Shown here in pieces: positions 24,545-33,424 of a stretch of DNA of 36,733 bases. The notes beneath the pieces are model-generated. The model was not told the origin of the DNA. It worked only from the letters and a program-made list of their open reading frames with translations, and did no database searches. The position numbers were made by a program, and so were the translations under genes. The stretch comes from an uncultured Fibrobacterota bacterium. Its GTDB lineage: Bacteria; Fibrobacterota; Fibrobacteria; Fibrobacterales; Fibrobacteraceae. Numbering within the stretch: the first letter of the stretch is position 1; each line of letters begins with the position of its first letter. The stretch covers positions 1-36,733 of the forward strand of contig CAIRAY010000047.1 of the NCBI GenBank assembly GCA_903876665.1, in the 5' to 3' direction.

Positions 24545-26619
24545 AGGACTCCCTTCCCAAAGTAAAGGCTTCCGGCTGGCGGAACAAGAATTTCTTCTTG
24601 ATTCTGTTTTTGATTTTAATTGGCCTTCTGATGTTGAAGCTTTGGAACGAAGGTCAGGTCAAGCCCGTGAACCGCACCCAGTTCCTAGCTTGGATCAATG
24701 ACTCCACCACAGTCATCACCAAATTGAAATTACAAAAGGCCACCGATGGAATCATGATTATCGGTGAGCGGAAAATGTCCAGCAAGGAGATGGCGGAAGT
24801 CCCCAATAATAGCTTCCTAGCCGGCACCAAGCGTGGTGGTGAGGTTACCACCGTTCCATTCCGCAGTCACATGCTGGAAATTACCAACGAGATGATCGAC
24901 TCCTGGGAAAAGAAAAAGAATTTCCAGGTCGAAGTGGTTCACGAAGATGTGGGTTGGCTCGAACATATTTTTGCCTTTTTGCCTCTGGTCCTGGTGCTAG
25001 TCCTCTTTTGGATGATGATGGCCCGCCAAGGCGGTGGAGCCGGTGGCCGTGGCCTGTTCAGCTTTGGCAAGAGCAAGGCCCGCTTGCTGGATTCCGGTCG
25101 GCAGCGTACAACCTTCGCTGATGTCGCGGGTTGTGATGAAGCCAAACAGGATCTCGAAGAAATTGTGAACTTCCTGAAGAATCCTAAAAAGTACGATCAG
25201 CTGGGTGGACGCATTCCCAAGGGTGCCTTGCTCGTGGGCCCTCCAGGTACTGGCAAAACCTTGCTGGGACGCGCCGTCGCTGGCGAAGCGGGCGTTCCCT
25301 TCTTCAGCATGTCCGGATCCGACTTCGTGGAAATGTTCGTGGGCGTGGGTGCGAGTCGTGTGCGCGATCTTTTCGAAACCGGAAAAAAGCACGCTCCCTG
25401 CATTCTCTTCATTGATGAAATTGATGCTGTGGGCCGTCAGCGTGGTGCAGGTCTCGGTGGCGGTCACGATGAACGCGAACAGACTTTGAACCAGCTGCTG
25501 GTTGAGATGGACGGTTTTGCGCCCAACGAAGGCGTGATCTTGATTGCCGCCACCAACCGTCCCGATGTGCTCGACAAAGCCCTTCTGCGCCCCGGTCGTT
25601 TTGATCGCCAAGTCGTGGTCAACCTGCCCGATCTCAAGGGTCGTGAAGAAATCCTCTGGGTCCATATTAAAAAGCGTAAAGTGCCCATGGCCTCCGATGT
25701 GGATGTCGCAAGCCTTGCCCGTGGCACCTCTGGTCTTTCGGGAGCAGACCTTGAAAATCTGGTGAATGAATCCGCATTGCTTGCTGCGCGGTATGGCCAG
25801 AATACTGTTTCGCACTTGGACTTTGAAGAAGCCCGCGAAAAACTTTGGATGGGTGCTGAGCGCCGCAGCCTGATCATGACAGAAGAAGAAAAGCGTCACA
25901 CCGCTTATCACGAAGCGGGCCACGCCCTCCTGACCCTTTTGTGTCCAAGCGCCGATCCTCTGCACAAGGTCACCATCATTCCACGTGGCCGTGCCCTGGG
26001 GCTCACCTGGTCCCAACCTGAGCGCGACAAGGTTTCCTTCTCGCTGGAGAATGCCCACGACATGATTGCCATTCTGATGGCTGGCCGTTTGGCGGAATTG
26101 ATGATGTTCAATCACCAGAGCACTGGTGCTTCGAATGACATTGAACGGGCCACCGGCCTTGCCCGCAAAATGGTTTCCGAATGGGGATTTACGGAGGACA
26201 TTGGTCCAGTTTCCTATTCCCGTGGTGGTGACGAAGTCTTTTTGGGGCGCGAAATCAGCCGGCCCAAGGAAATGTCCGAAGCCATCGCACTTAAAATCGA
26301 TGTCAACATCCGTCGCATAATCGATGAGCAGGTGGAGCGGGTCCGTCAGCTCTTGACCGAACATAAGGACAAACTGATCGCGATCGGTGAGGCGCTCTAC
26401 GAGCACGAAAACCTTGACCGCGAAGAGATCGACCGCGTCATGAAGGGCGAGACTCTGCAGAGTACCAAGAAGAGCCGCCAGTACATCTCCCGGCGTCAGC
26501 GTGATCTCGCCGAAGCGGGCAAGGCTGTGGAACCTCCACCCGTGCCTCCCTCCGTTCCGCCCGAAGTTCCGCCCGAAGTTCCGCCGGTGATCACCCCCGA
26601 AGGTGATTCCGCAAAATAG
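24523..26619 (+). CDS. ftsH: ATP-dependent zinc metalloprotease FtsH
   Basis: A membrane-bound AAA+ protease that degrades misfolded membrane proteins and regulatory substrates. 698 residues. Two membrane segments (about 23-41 and 147-167) flank a periplasmic domain. The AAA module has Walker A GPPGTGKT (239-246), Walker [10 protein letters not shown] (293-301) and the second region of homology [20 protein letters not shown]. The zinc site is HEAGH (463-467). The C-terminus has a proline-rich tail with repeated [10 protein letters not shown], absent from E. coli FtsH (644 residues). GAGG precedes the ATG. Last gene of the proA-hisI-tilS-ftsH run, followed by a terminator. Confidence 0.98.
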   Translation: MSQDNPLKDSLPKVKASGWRNKNFFLILFLILIGLLMLKLWNEGQVKPVNRTQFLAWINDSTTVITKLKLQKATDGIMIIGERKMSSKEMAEVPNNSFLAGTKRGGEVTTVPFRSHMLEITNEMIDSWEKKKNFQVEVVHEDVGWLEHIFAFLPLVLVLVLFWMMMARQGGGAGGRGLFSFGKSKARLLDSGRQRTTFADVAGCDEAKQDLEEIVNFLKNPKKYDQLGGRIPKGALLVGPPGTGKTLLGRAVAGEAGVPFFSMSGSDFVEMFVGVGASRVRDLFETGKKHAPCILFIDEIDAVGRQRGAGLGGGHDEREQTLNQLLVEMDGFAPNEGVILIAATNRPDVLDKALLRPGRFDRQVVVNLPDLKGREEILWVHIKKRKVPMASDVDVASLARGTSGLSGADLENLVNESALLAARYGQNTVSHLDFEEAREKLWMGAERRSLIMTEEEKRHTAYHEAGHALLTLLCPSADPLHKVTIIPRGRALGLTWSQPERDKVSFSLENAHDMIAILMAGRLAELMMFNHQSTGASNDIERATGLARKMVSEWGFTEDIGPVSYSRGGDEVFLGREISRPKEMSEAIALKIDVNIRRIIDEQVERVRQLLTEHKDKLIAIGEALYEHENLDREEIDRVMKGETLQSTKKSRQYISRRQRDLAEAGKAVEPPPVPPSVPPEVPPEVPPVITPEGDSAK

Positions 26620-26639
26620 CGAATATTGCTTGTGATGAT

Positions 26640-26672
26640 TCGGTCGTGGTAACCCCGCGGCCGATTTTTTTC
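26640..26672 (+). terminator. Rho-independent terminator after ftsH
   Basis: TCGGTCG (26640-26646) pairs with CGGCCGA (26658-26664), extended by GG/CC in the loop, and eight T residues follow. It ends directly next to the stop of the convergent substrate-binding protein gene. Confidence 0.85.
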
Positions 26673-26673
26673 C

Positions 26674-27615
26674 TTAAAGAACCGTTCCGGCCTTCTTCAG
26701 AATTTTTGGAGGAATGGTGATCCCGAGTTTCTTTGCTGCCGTGTTGTTCAGAGTCGGGGAAGGGTCTTTAATGAATTGCACTGGGAGAGTGCCTGGATTC
26801 ACTTTGCCCTTTAGAACCTTCTTCATCATCGGAGGAAGAAGCTGGGTGTTCATCACGGTGTAGTCGCTCGCCAAAGAAGCAACCGCTCCTAGTGCAACAG
26901 ACTTTTTATTGTACGAATAGACCGGAATGTTTTTGGCGTTTGCCTCCGCGACGATGTCGGCCGTATTGTCATAAACCGTTCCACTGGATGTAAGGATGAT
27001 GGCATCAACTCCTTCCGCCAGAAGCTTCTTGGCGGCCTCCACGGTTTCTTCCGGGGACTTGATGAGCTGAACGGAAAATCCGAATTCATTTTTGTCGCAA
27101 TATTCCCGGGATTGTTTGAATTCCTGCTGGCGCGACAGGGCATTATCATCAAAAATGAAACCGAAGCGCTTTGCCTTGGGAGAGATGGTGCGGAAGAAGT
27201 CCAGCTGCTTGTCAATGGCAACATAATAAGTCACCCCGGAAGAATTGAATCCTGGCTTTTCCATGGAGGAGTAGCCCAGAAAAAGGGGGTTATTCACATT
27301 GGTAAAAAGAAACAAGGTTTTGGCAAAGCGCAGGCGCGCAACGCGCAGTGCATCGGAGGTGATGACTACAGCCAAGTCAAAATTGCCCGCTTCAATTTGA
27401 TCCGCCAGGGTAATGGCGAGGTTATTGTCGCCACCTGCATTGAAATGACTGATCAAAGCTTTTCGGTCAATTTTTAATAACTTCGCTTCGATAATTTTTG
27501 ACTGTGGCTTTTTTTCCGAACTTCGGTCATCGAAATCCAGGATCGCGACTTTCGCCTGCGCAAAGCACAAAACCGGAGCAAGGACGAATAGGAAAGCAAA
27601 GATGAATCGGAACAT
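26674..27615 (-). CDS. ABC-type substrate-binding protein, TrpX/PF04392-like, without its transporter
   Basis: A 313-residue periplasmic protein with signal peptide MFRFIFAFLFVLAPVLCFAQA. The mature protein has the two-lobe binding-protein layout of the ABC_sub_bind (PF04392) family: VAILDFDD at the start, DLAVVITSDALRVARLRF, LFLFTNVNNPLFLGY, and VDAIILTSSGTVYDNTADIV with NIPVYSYNKKSVALGAVASLASDY. AGGA seven bases before the ATG fits. Family members normally work with a permease and ATPase (ligands include amino acids), but neither gene is in the window. The only close neighbour is the divergently transcribed sensor kinase 97 bases away, which suggests ligand presentation to that kinase. The ligand is unknown. 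Confidence 0.8.
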   Translation of the reverse strand: MFRFIFAFLFVLAPVLCFAQAKVAILDFDDRSSEKKPQSKIIEAKLLKIDRKALISHFNAGGDNNLAITLADQIEAGNFDLAVVITSDALRVARLRFAKTLFLFTNVNNPLFLGYSSMEKPGFNSSGVTYYVAIDKQLDFFRTISPKAKRFGFIFDDNALSRQQEFKQSREYCDKNEFGFSVQLIKSPEETVEAAKKLLAEGVDAIILTSSGTVYDNTADIVAEANAKNIPVYSYNKKSVALGAVASLASDYTVMNTQLLPPMMKKVLKGKVNPGTLPVQFIKDPSPTLNNTAAKKLGITIPPKILKKAGTVL

Positions 27616-27712
27616 GAAGGATTCCTTGGTGTTTCCAATAGGATTATCCTACTCAAATACCTGTGGTTTTGTCAAGCAAATGTTGTACAATAACACAAAG
27701 GATGCTTAAACG

Positions 27713-30022
27713 ATGATCGTCCGCCATTCGCTGTTATTACCCTTAGTGGCCACATTTGCTGTCTGCGTATTTTTGGTGACGACCATCTCCGGGTGGAACG
27801 AACTTCGCAACGAGCAGGCTGAGTTGACTCGCGCCGTTGAGGATGTCTGCAACTTTTCCGCTGAACGACTGGGTATCGAGCTGGTCGATCCTTACTGGAA
27901 TATGGATCAACAACAAATTGATACCCTGGTCTCTGTGGAGCTAAAAAATCCAAATTTGACAGGGGTGCTGATCCTGAATGAACAAGGAAAGCCAGTCCGG
28001 TTCTTTCAGAGGAGCGCAAATGGTGTGCATCGGGCGACCTCCGATACTCTGGGCATGGGGAAGGTAAGCCAAAATGCCCTGCTTCATTCCGAGCAGTCCT
28101 TGCAATTGAAGGGGGAAGAAATCGGACGGGTGGTTGTATTCGCGGGAGTCGAGATTCTCCGGCCTAAATTGGCCCTGGAATGGCGCAAATTCTTGCTGAA
28201 CACCGGAGCCATTTTCCTCGCCTCATTAATCGGATTTTTGGTGTTTTTGCGTTTAGTCCGACGAGATCGGATCCATGACTGGAAAAAAACAACTTTGAAT
28301 GCCTTGAACGCACTCGTGCGTGGAGAGCAAAGCCCCGAAACGATTGCAAACAAAGTCATGTCGTTCCTTCCCGAAGTATTCAAAGTGGGGTCAGGTGCTT
28401 TGTATTTGAATCGGGAACGTCAAGGAGAATTATACCCCGTAGCCACTTACGCCTGTTCGTTAGGCGATTTAAATGGATTCAAACAGGGGGAGGGGTTACT
28501 TGGTCAGGCGGTAAAATCCAAGGTTCCGGTTTATCTGGAATCCATTCCCGCAGAATTCCGTTTCATTCGCTCCGCACTTGGCTCGGCTCGGCCCAGTTTT
28601 CTGATTGTCGTGCCACTGGTGCACCATTCAACGGTGCTTGGTGCGTTGGAGCTTGCCTGTTTTAGGAAAATGGGAGAGGAGGAGCTTGATCTTCTCTCCA
28701 GTGTGAGCGAAGTGGTGGCCGTCACTTTTGGCGTGGCCAATTCCCGTAGGCAAATTGATGAATTGTTGGAAACCTCTCAAGCTCAAACCGAAGAGCTGAC
28801 CGCCCAACAGCAAGAGCTGGTTTACGCAAATGCAGAACTTGAAGAGCGAACCAGTCTGCTCAGCCAACAGCGCGAAGAGATCGAGCAAGTGAGTCGGTAC
28901 AAATCAGAATTTCTCGCCAACATGTCCCACGAGCTTCGTACTCCTCTCAATAGCATGCTGATTCTTTCCGAGATTTTGCAAAAAAATAGAGAAGGAACCC
29001 TTACTCCCAAACAGGTTGAATACGCCACCACGATAAATGGAGCGGGAAAAGATTTGTTATTTTTGATTAATGACGTCCTTGATCTATCAAAGGTTGAGGC
29101 AGGGAAAGTAAAAGTTTCTCTGGAACGCTGTCGATTGAGTAGCGTGATTGTCAATTTGGAGAAGCTATTTCAGCCCATCGCCGAACGCAATAACAATCGC
29201 TTTCGAACCTTCTTGGATCCCGCCCTTCAAGATTTCGAATATTTGGATGAAAAACTCCTACTGCAGATTCTAAAAAATCTCCTGGCCAACGCCTTCAAAT
29301 TCACCAAAAATGGAACTGTAGATCTATCGGTGTCCGTATCGAAGGGGACGGTGGACCAGCTGGAATTTTCGGTTCAGGATTCAGGAATTGGTATCCCGGA
29401 AGGGAAGCAGACCATGATTTTTGAAGCCTTCGAACAGGCCGATGGAACAACCAGCCGCAAATACGGTGGAACAGGTTTGGGGCTTTCGATCTCGTTAAAA
29501 CTTGCCCGACAAATGGGTGGAGATATTTTCTTGTCCAGCAAGCCAGGGGCTGGTGCCAAGTTTACTCTCGTCCTACCTCGGAAAATGGAAACATCCCGTA
29601 CGGTTGTTCCCATGAATCAAAATTTGAATCAGGTCATCATTCCTTTGCTGCGTGGGAAAACGATTCTCGTGGTGGATGACGACATGCGAAATGTGTTTGC
29701 GGTGGCCAGCGTGCTATCGGGTTATGGCATGAATGTGATTGAATCGGCAAATGGGCGCGAGGCCTTGCAACGCCTGGATTCCACTCCCGGGATTGATCTG
29801 GTCCTTATGGAGGTGCTATTGCCCGAAATCGATGGATATTCCGCGATGAGATCGATCCGCAACCAACCCCGCTTTCAGGAGATTCCTCTAATCGCCATGG
29901 CCACCAAAGCCCACCCCGAATCCAAAGAACTTTGTATGCAAGCCGGTGCCAATGAATTTTTGGCCAAGCCCCTGGATTTCTCCAAGCTAATTGCCATTCT
30001 TCAAGTATGGATCAAACCATGA
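27713..30022 (+). CDS. Hybrid histidine kinase with periplasmic sensor, GAF and pseudo-receiver
   Basis: 769 residues. TM1 about 7-27, periplasmic sensor 28-157 (with a PYWNMDQQQID motif common in small periplasmic sensor domains), TM2 about 161-181, GAF about 200-343 and a coiled coil 345-398. HisKA follows with phospho-acceptor H406 in MSHELRTPLN. The ATPase domain has N-box LLANAFKF, DSGIGI and GGTGLGLSIS. A C-terminal receiver (648-769) has the acidic pocket VVDDD and Lys752, but the acceptor position reads LVLMEVLLPEIDG, with Glu700 where Asp is expected. The codon is GAG at 29815-29817. The kinase core is intact. The stop overlaps the start of the next kinase gene (ATGA), so signals likely pass between the two proteins. 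Confidence 0.9.
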   Translation: MIVRHSLLLPLVATFAVCVFLVTTISGWNELRNEQAELTRAVEDVCNFSAERLGIELVDPYWNMDQQQIDTLVSVELKNPNLTGVLILNEQGKPVRFFQRSANGVHRATSDTLGMGKVSQNALLHSEQSLQLKGEEIGRVVVFAGVEILRPKLALEWRKFLLNTGAIFLASLIGFLVFLRLVRRDRIHDWKKTTLNALNALVRGEQSPETIANKVMSFLPEVFKVGSGALYLNRERQGELYPVATYACSLGDLNGFKQGEGLLGQAVKSKVPVYLESIPAEFRFIRSALGSARPSFLIVVPLVHHSTVLGALELACFRKMGEEELDLLSSVSEVVAVTFGVANSRRQIDELLETSQAQTEELTAQQQELVYANAELEERTSLLSQQREEIEQVSRYKSEFLANMSHELRTPLNSMLILSEILQKNREGTLTPKQVEYATTINGAGKDLLFLINDVLDLSKVEAGKVKVSLERCRLSSVIVNLEKLFQPIAERNNNRFRTFLDPALQDFEYLDEKLLLQILKNLLANAFKFTKNGTVDLSVSVSKGTVDQLEFSVQDSGIGIPEGKQTMIFEAFEQADGTTSRKYGGTGLGLSISLKLARQMGGDIFLSSKPGAGAKFTLVLPRKMETSRTVVPMNQNLNQVIIPLLRGKTILVVDDDMRNVFAVASVLSGYGMNVIESANGREALQRLDSTPGIDLVLMEVLLPEIDGYSAMRSIRNQPRFQEIPLIAMATKAHPESKELCMQAGANEFLAKPLDFSKLIAILQVWIKP

Positions 30023-31605
30023 TTTCGGAATCCCGCCTTCCTGTTCCCGTGCTCGCAGTGGATGATCGGCCAGAAAACTTACTTGCCTTGGAAGGCATTC
30101 TCCAAGGTGCCGAAATTGATCTTACCTGTGTGGGCTCCGGTCAGGAAGCCTTGCGGCTGGCATTCCGGAAGCCTTTCGCATTAATTCTTTTAGATGTGCA
30201 GATGCCGGGTATGGATGGTTTTGAGGTAGCGGAATATCTGCGGACCAATCCTCTCACCAGTCAGATCCCCATCATTTTTGTCACCGCCGGATTAGGTGAA
30301 GAGATTTCCCGTTTCAAGGGTTATGAGGCCGGTGCGGTGGACTATATCCTTAAACCCATCATCTCCTGGATGCTGCTCAGCAAGGTTCGCGTGTTCTGTG
30401 ATCTTTACCGGCAACGACTGGATATCGAATCCCAGCGTGACCGGTTAGCCCAGGAAGTGGTTCAAAAGACGGCGGAATTGGTTCAGGCCCAGAAAATGGA
30501 AATCCTTGGACGGCTTGCCAGTGGTGTGGCCCACGACTTCAACAATCAGCTCAATGCCATTCTGGGCTTTGCCCAGTTAGGCCAAATGGAGCCCGGAATT
30601 TCTAGCGAAGTACGGGAGTATTTTTCGGAAATTGCTTCCGTGGCTTTGCGTTCTGCGGACTTAACCCGGCAATTGCTGACCTTCAGTCGTCGGCAAATCA
30701 CCCAAATGAGGCCTGCCAGTCTCAGCGCAACCATTAAGCCTTTAGAAAAAATGCTGCGGCGACTCATTGGAGATCAAATTTCTCTTGAATACAAATTTGA
30801 TCTTCAGGCGGATCACATTCTTTTGGATCGTCCCATGATCGAGCAAGTTGTAATGAACTTGGTGGTGAATGCCCGTGACGCCATGGTGGGGGATGGTTTC
30901 ATCCGTTTGGAGACCAGTCCTGCCAAATTGGATTCGGAGTACTGCAAAAAGCATTCAAACGTTTCGCCTGGCGATTATGTAAAACTTGAGGTGACTGATA
31001 CTGGATCTGGAATGTCACCAGGGGTTTTGGCCCGGATCTTTGAACCGTTTTTTACCACCAAGGAATTGGGGAAGGGAACAGGTCTTGGACTGGCCATGGT
31101 CTATGGTGCGGTCCAAAAACACCATGCCAACATTGAGGCTCTGTCCGTGGTAGGAAAGGGATCCTCATTTATTATCTATTTCCCGCGAATTCCGGAATCC
31201 TTCGTCATGCCAGAAGAAAAGGTTGAGGTAGATGAAAATTCGGCGGGCTGGGAAACCATTCTCCTCGTTGAAGATAATCCCGTGGTGAATCGGATTGAAA
31301 AAGCCTTGTTGGAAAAGCTTGGCTATAATGTATTGAGTTGCTTTTCACCTGAGGATGCCTTGGATAAAGCAAAAAGCTACCCCAAACCCATTCATCTGGT
31401 CATGACCGACTTTATGATGCCGGGCATGAATGGGATGGAGCTTGTCGCCCAAATCCGTAAGTTCTCTCCGAAGATGAAAGTCCTGTGCGCGTCTGGATGT
31501 GCAGTGGAATCCATAGATTGGCTTGACGAGAAAGATATTGTCTTTCTGGGCAAGCCTTTTTCCCTGAAGCAACTGGCCACTGCATTGCGTTCACTTCTTT
31601 CGTAG
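30019..31605 (+). CDS. Soluble receiver-histidine kinase-receiver hybrid protein
   Basis: About 528 residues from ATG 30019, which overlaps the upstream stop; an in-frame ATG at 30007 is the alternative. There is no membrane segment. An N-terminal receiver (about 10-125) has AVDD, acceptor Asp59 in [12 protein letters not shown], a VTA switch and LKP. A helical linker leads to HisKA with His172 in [13 protein letters not shown]. The ATPase domain has NARDAM, DTGSGM and [11 protein letters not shown] second receiver (about 413-528) has LVEDN, the acceptor Asp near 464 in [11 protein letters not shown], and GKPF. Both receivers keep the acceptor Asp, unlike the partner kinase. No DNA-binding output is present, so a further response regulator must lie elsewhere. 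Confidence 0.9.
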   Translation: MISESRLPVPVLAVDDRPENLLALEGILQGAEIDLTCVGSGQEALRLAFRKPFALILLDVQMPGMDGFEVAEYLRTNPLTSQIPIIFVTAGLGEEISRFKGYEAGAVDYILKPIISWMLLSKVRVFCDLYRQRLDIESQRDRLAQEVVQKTAELVQAQKMEILGRLASGVAHDFNNQLNAILGFAQLGQMEPGISSEVREYFSEIASVALRSADLTRQLLTFSRRQITQMRPASLSATIKPLEKMLRRLIGDQISLEYKFDLQADHILLDRPMIEQVVMNLVVNARDAMVGDGFIRLETSPAKLDSEYCKKHSNVSPGDYVKLEVTDTGSGMSPGVLARIFEPFFTTKELGKGTGLGLAMVYGAVQKHHANIEALSVVGKGSSFIIYFPRIPESFVMPEEKVEVDENSAGWETILLVEDNPVVNRIEKALLEKLGYNVLSCFSPEDALDKAKSYPKPIHLVMTDFMMPGMNGMELVAQIRKFSPKMKVLCASGCAVESIDWLDEKDIVFLGKPFSLKQLATALRSLLS

Positions 31606-31641
31606 TGGGCCATGGGTGTTCTTGTTCGCTATATTTGACTC

Positions 31642-32505
31642 ATGAACCACAACAATATTCCCTGGCGCATTGCGAACTCCCTGCTTGGTCTGGGGTCTAG
31701 GCCAGAATTGATGGGCATTGTCAATTGCACTCCCGATAGTTTTTTTGATGGTGGCCGGCATAATTCCTGCGATGCCGCCTGGGAACACGCATTGCAGCTT
31801 TTAGAAGAGGGGGCCACGATTCTTGACATTGGGGGGGAATCCTCTCGGCCAGGCGCCGAAATGGTTTCGGTGGAAGAAGAAATCCAGCGGGTGTTGCCGG
31901 TGATCGAGCGTTTGGCCCAGTTGCAAAAAGAACGTCGCTTCTTCATTTCCATCGATACCGTAAAGGCTTCCGTTGCGAGCGCTGCTATTGCGGCGGGGGC
32001 GCAGATTGTGAACGATATTTCTATGACAAGACTTGATCCGGACATGGCCCAATTGATTGCCGCCACCGGGGTAAGCGTGGTTCTGAACCACATGCGAGGG
32101 GATCCTCGCTCCATGCAAGTTGCGCCCCACTTTGACGATGTGGTCGCCGAGGTCAAGGCCGAGCTTTTGCAAGCGGCCCATAGCCTGGAGGCTCTCGGAG
32201 TATCCTCCGCCAAAATATGCCTGGATCCAGGAATCGGTTTTGGCAAACGCTTCGAAGACAATTACGCCTTGATCGGCCGCGCCCGCGAATTTCACGACTT
32301 GGGTTATCCTCTATTGTTTGGCATGTCCCGAAAGTCCTACATTGGGCGAACCCCCGGTCTCGAACAAAGTGATCGCCTCATTCCCTCGGTAGTCTCGGCT
32401 GTGATGGTTGCCCAGCAGGGCGTCTGCGTTCTTCGTGTCCACGATGTGGCCGCCACCCGCGAAGCCATGGTCATGCTAGGAGCATTGGGGGGAAACAGGC
32501 AATAA
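31642..32505 (+). CDS. folP: Dihydropteroate synthase
   Basis: The folate pathway enzyme that condenses p-aminobenzoate with the pterin pyrophosphate. 287 residues. The signatures are MGIVNCTPDSFFDGG (a Cys replaces the more usual Val in the NVTPDSF loop), LDIGGESSRPGAE, FISIDTVKASVA, IVNDISM, VLNHMRGDPRSMQ, and the C-terminal DPGIGFGKRFEDN and GMSRKSYIGR. The catalytic and substrate-binding residues are present. The start lacks a clear Shine-Dalgarno sequence. It lies 124 bases before cdaA, a known neighbourhood in several phyla. Confidence 0.96.
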   Translation: MNHNNIPWRIANSLLGLGSRPELMGIVNCTPDSFFDGGRHNSCDAAWEHALQLLEEGATILDIGGESSRPGAEMVSVEEEIQRVLPVIERLAQLQKERRFFISIDTVKASVASAAIAAGAQIVNDISMTRLDPDMAQLIAATGVSVVLNHMRGDPRSMQVAPHFDDVVAEVKAELLQAAHSLEALGVSSAKICLDPGIGFGKRFEDNYALIGRAREFHDLGYPLLFGMSRKSYIGRTPGLEQSDRLIPSVVSAVMVAQQGVCVLRVHDVAATREAMVMLGALGGNRQ

Positions 32506-32629
32506 AGTCTTAACGCGGAACCCGGAACTTGTCTTCCACTTCCCCCAGATTCCCGCCTCCCGTTGGTCGCGAGAATGACGCCGGCAACTCCCCCCGTCCC
32601 CTTCTCCTTTCAATTTGTAAATTCTCCCT

Positions 32630-33424
32630 ATGTTTGATTCTTTTCTTCTTTTTGGGGTGATTCCCCTGCGGCTTGCGGATGTACTGGATGTGACGCTGGT
32701 GTCCATCTTTTTTTACTATGCCTTTTTGCTGTTCCGGGGCACCCGTGCTGTGCAAATGTTCTTTGGCTTTGTGCTTCTTCTCGTTGGCTGGTTTGTGGCG
32801 CATTGGTGGCAATTGCACGGGGTGGAATGGCTATTCTCCAATTTGGCCACGGTCGGACTGGTTGCGCTCGTGATTCTTTTTCAGCCCGAAATGCGGGGCG
32901 CCCTCACCCGAATTGGACAAGGGGTAACCAATCTGGATTTGCGTCGGGTTCTGTTCCACTCATCAAGCACAGCCGGAAACATCAAAGAAATTGTCGAAGC
33001 GGTACAAGACCTGGCTAAAAATAATTATGGAGCTTTGATCGCCATTGAAGGGCGGGTGGGATTGCGGAATTTTGCCGACACCGGGGAACATATTGATTCC
33101 AAGGTGAGCGCCCGTTTGTTGCGGTCCCTGTTTTTCCCCAATTCGGCATTGCACGATGGGGCCGTGATCATTTCCGGGGACCGCATTCGCGCTGCGGGTT
33201 GCATTTTGCCCCTCCCGGCTTCCACCGACCAAGATCCTGGCTTTGGCATGCGCCACCGTGCCGCCAGGGCCCTAACGGCCGAAAGTGATGCGATTGTGGT
33301 GGTGGTCTCCGAAGAAACCGCAGCCATCTCCGTGGCCTACCGCAATACCTTCCGGCGCAAACTGAGCCTCAAGGAGCTCGAAGCCGAGCTCAAACGACAT
33401 ATTGATGAGGTGCCCAATGACTGA
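32630..33424 (+). CDS. cdaA: Diadenylate cyclase CdaA/DacA (c-di-AMP synthase)
   Basis: Makes cyclic di-AMP from two ATP. 264 residues. Three N-terminal membrane helices (about 17-35, 40-58, 68-85) are followed by the DisA_N cyclase domain with the two active-site motifs DGA (176-178, in LHDGAVII) and RHR (208-210, in GMRHRAAR). The protein is therefore expected to be active. No ribosome binding site is obvious before ATG 32630. The stop overlaps the next start by eight bases, coupling it to a membrane-anchored FGE-like protein; in Firmicutes that position is held by cdaR. No c-di-AMP phosphodiesterase is in the window. Confidence 0.96.
   Translation: MFDSFLLFGVIPLRLADVLDVTLVSIFFYYAFLLFRGTRAVQMFFGFVLLLVGWFVAHWWQLHGVEWLFSNLATVGLVALVILFQPEMRGALTRIGQGVTNLDLRRVLFHSSSTAGNIKEIVEAVQDLAKNNYGALIAIEGRVGLRNFADTGEHIDSKVSARLLRSLFFPNSALHDGAVIISGDRIRAAGCILPLPASTDQDPGFGMRHRAARALTAESDAIVVVVSEETAAISVAYRNTFRRKLSLKELEAELKRHIDEVPND

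Noticed and set aside
24997-26406. A 469-codon open frame on the minus strand opposite ftsH
   Set aside because: It lies entirely antisense to a well-supported ftsH with all motifs. Its length is a by-product of codon bias, and its translation resembles no family and has no ribosome binding site.
27660-27712. TTGTCA and TACAAT as a promoter for the hybrid kinase gene
   Set aside because: The boxes are only 11 bases apart, too close for a sigma-70 promoter.
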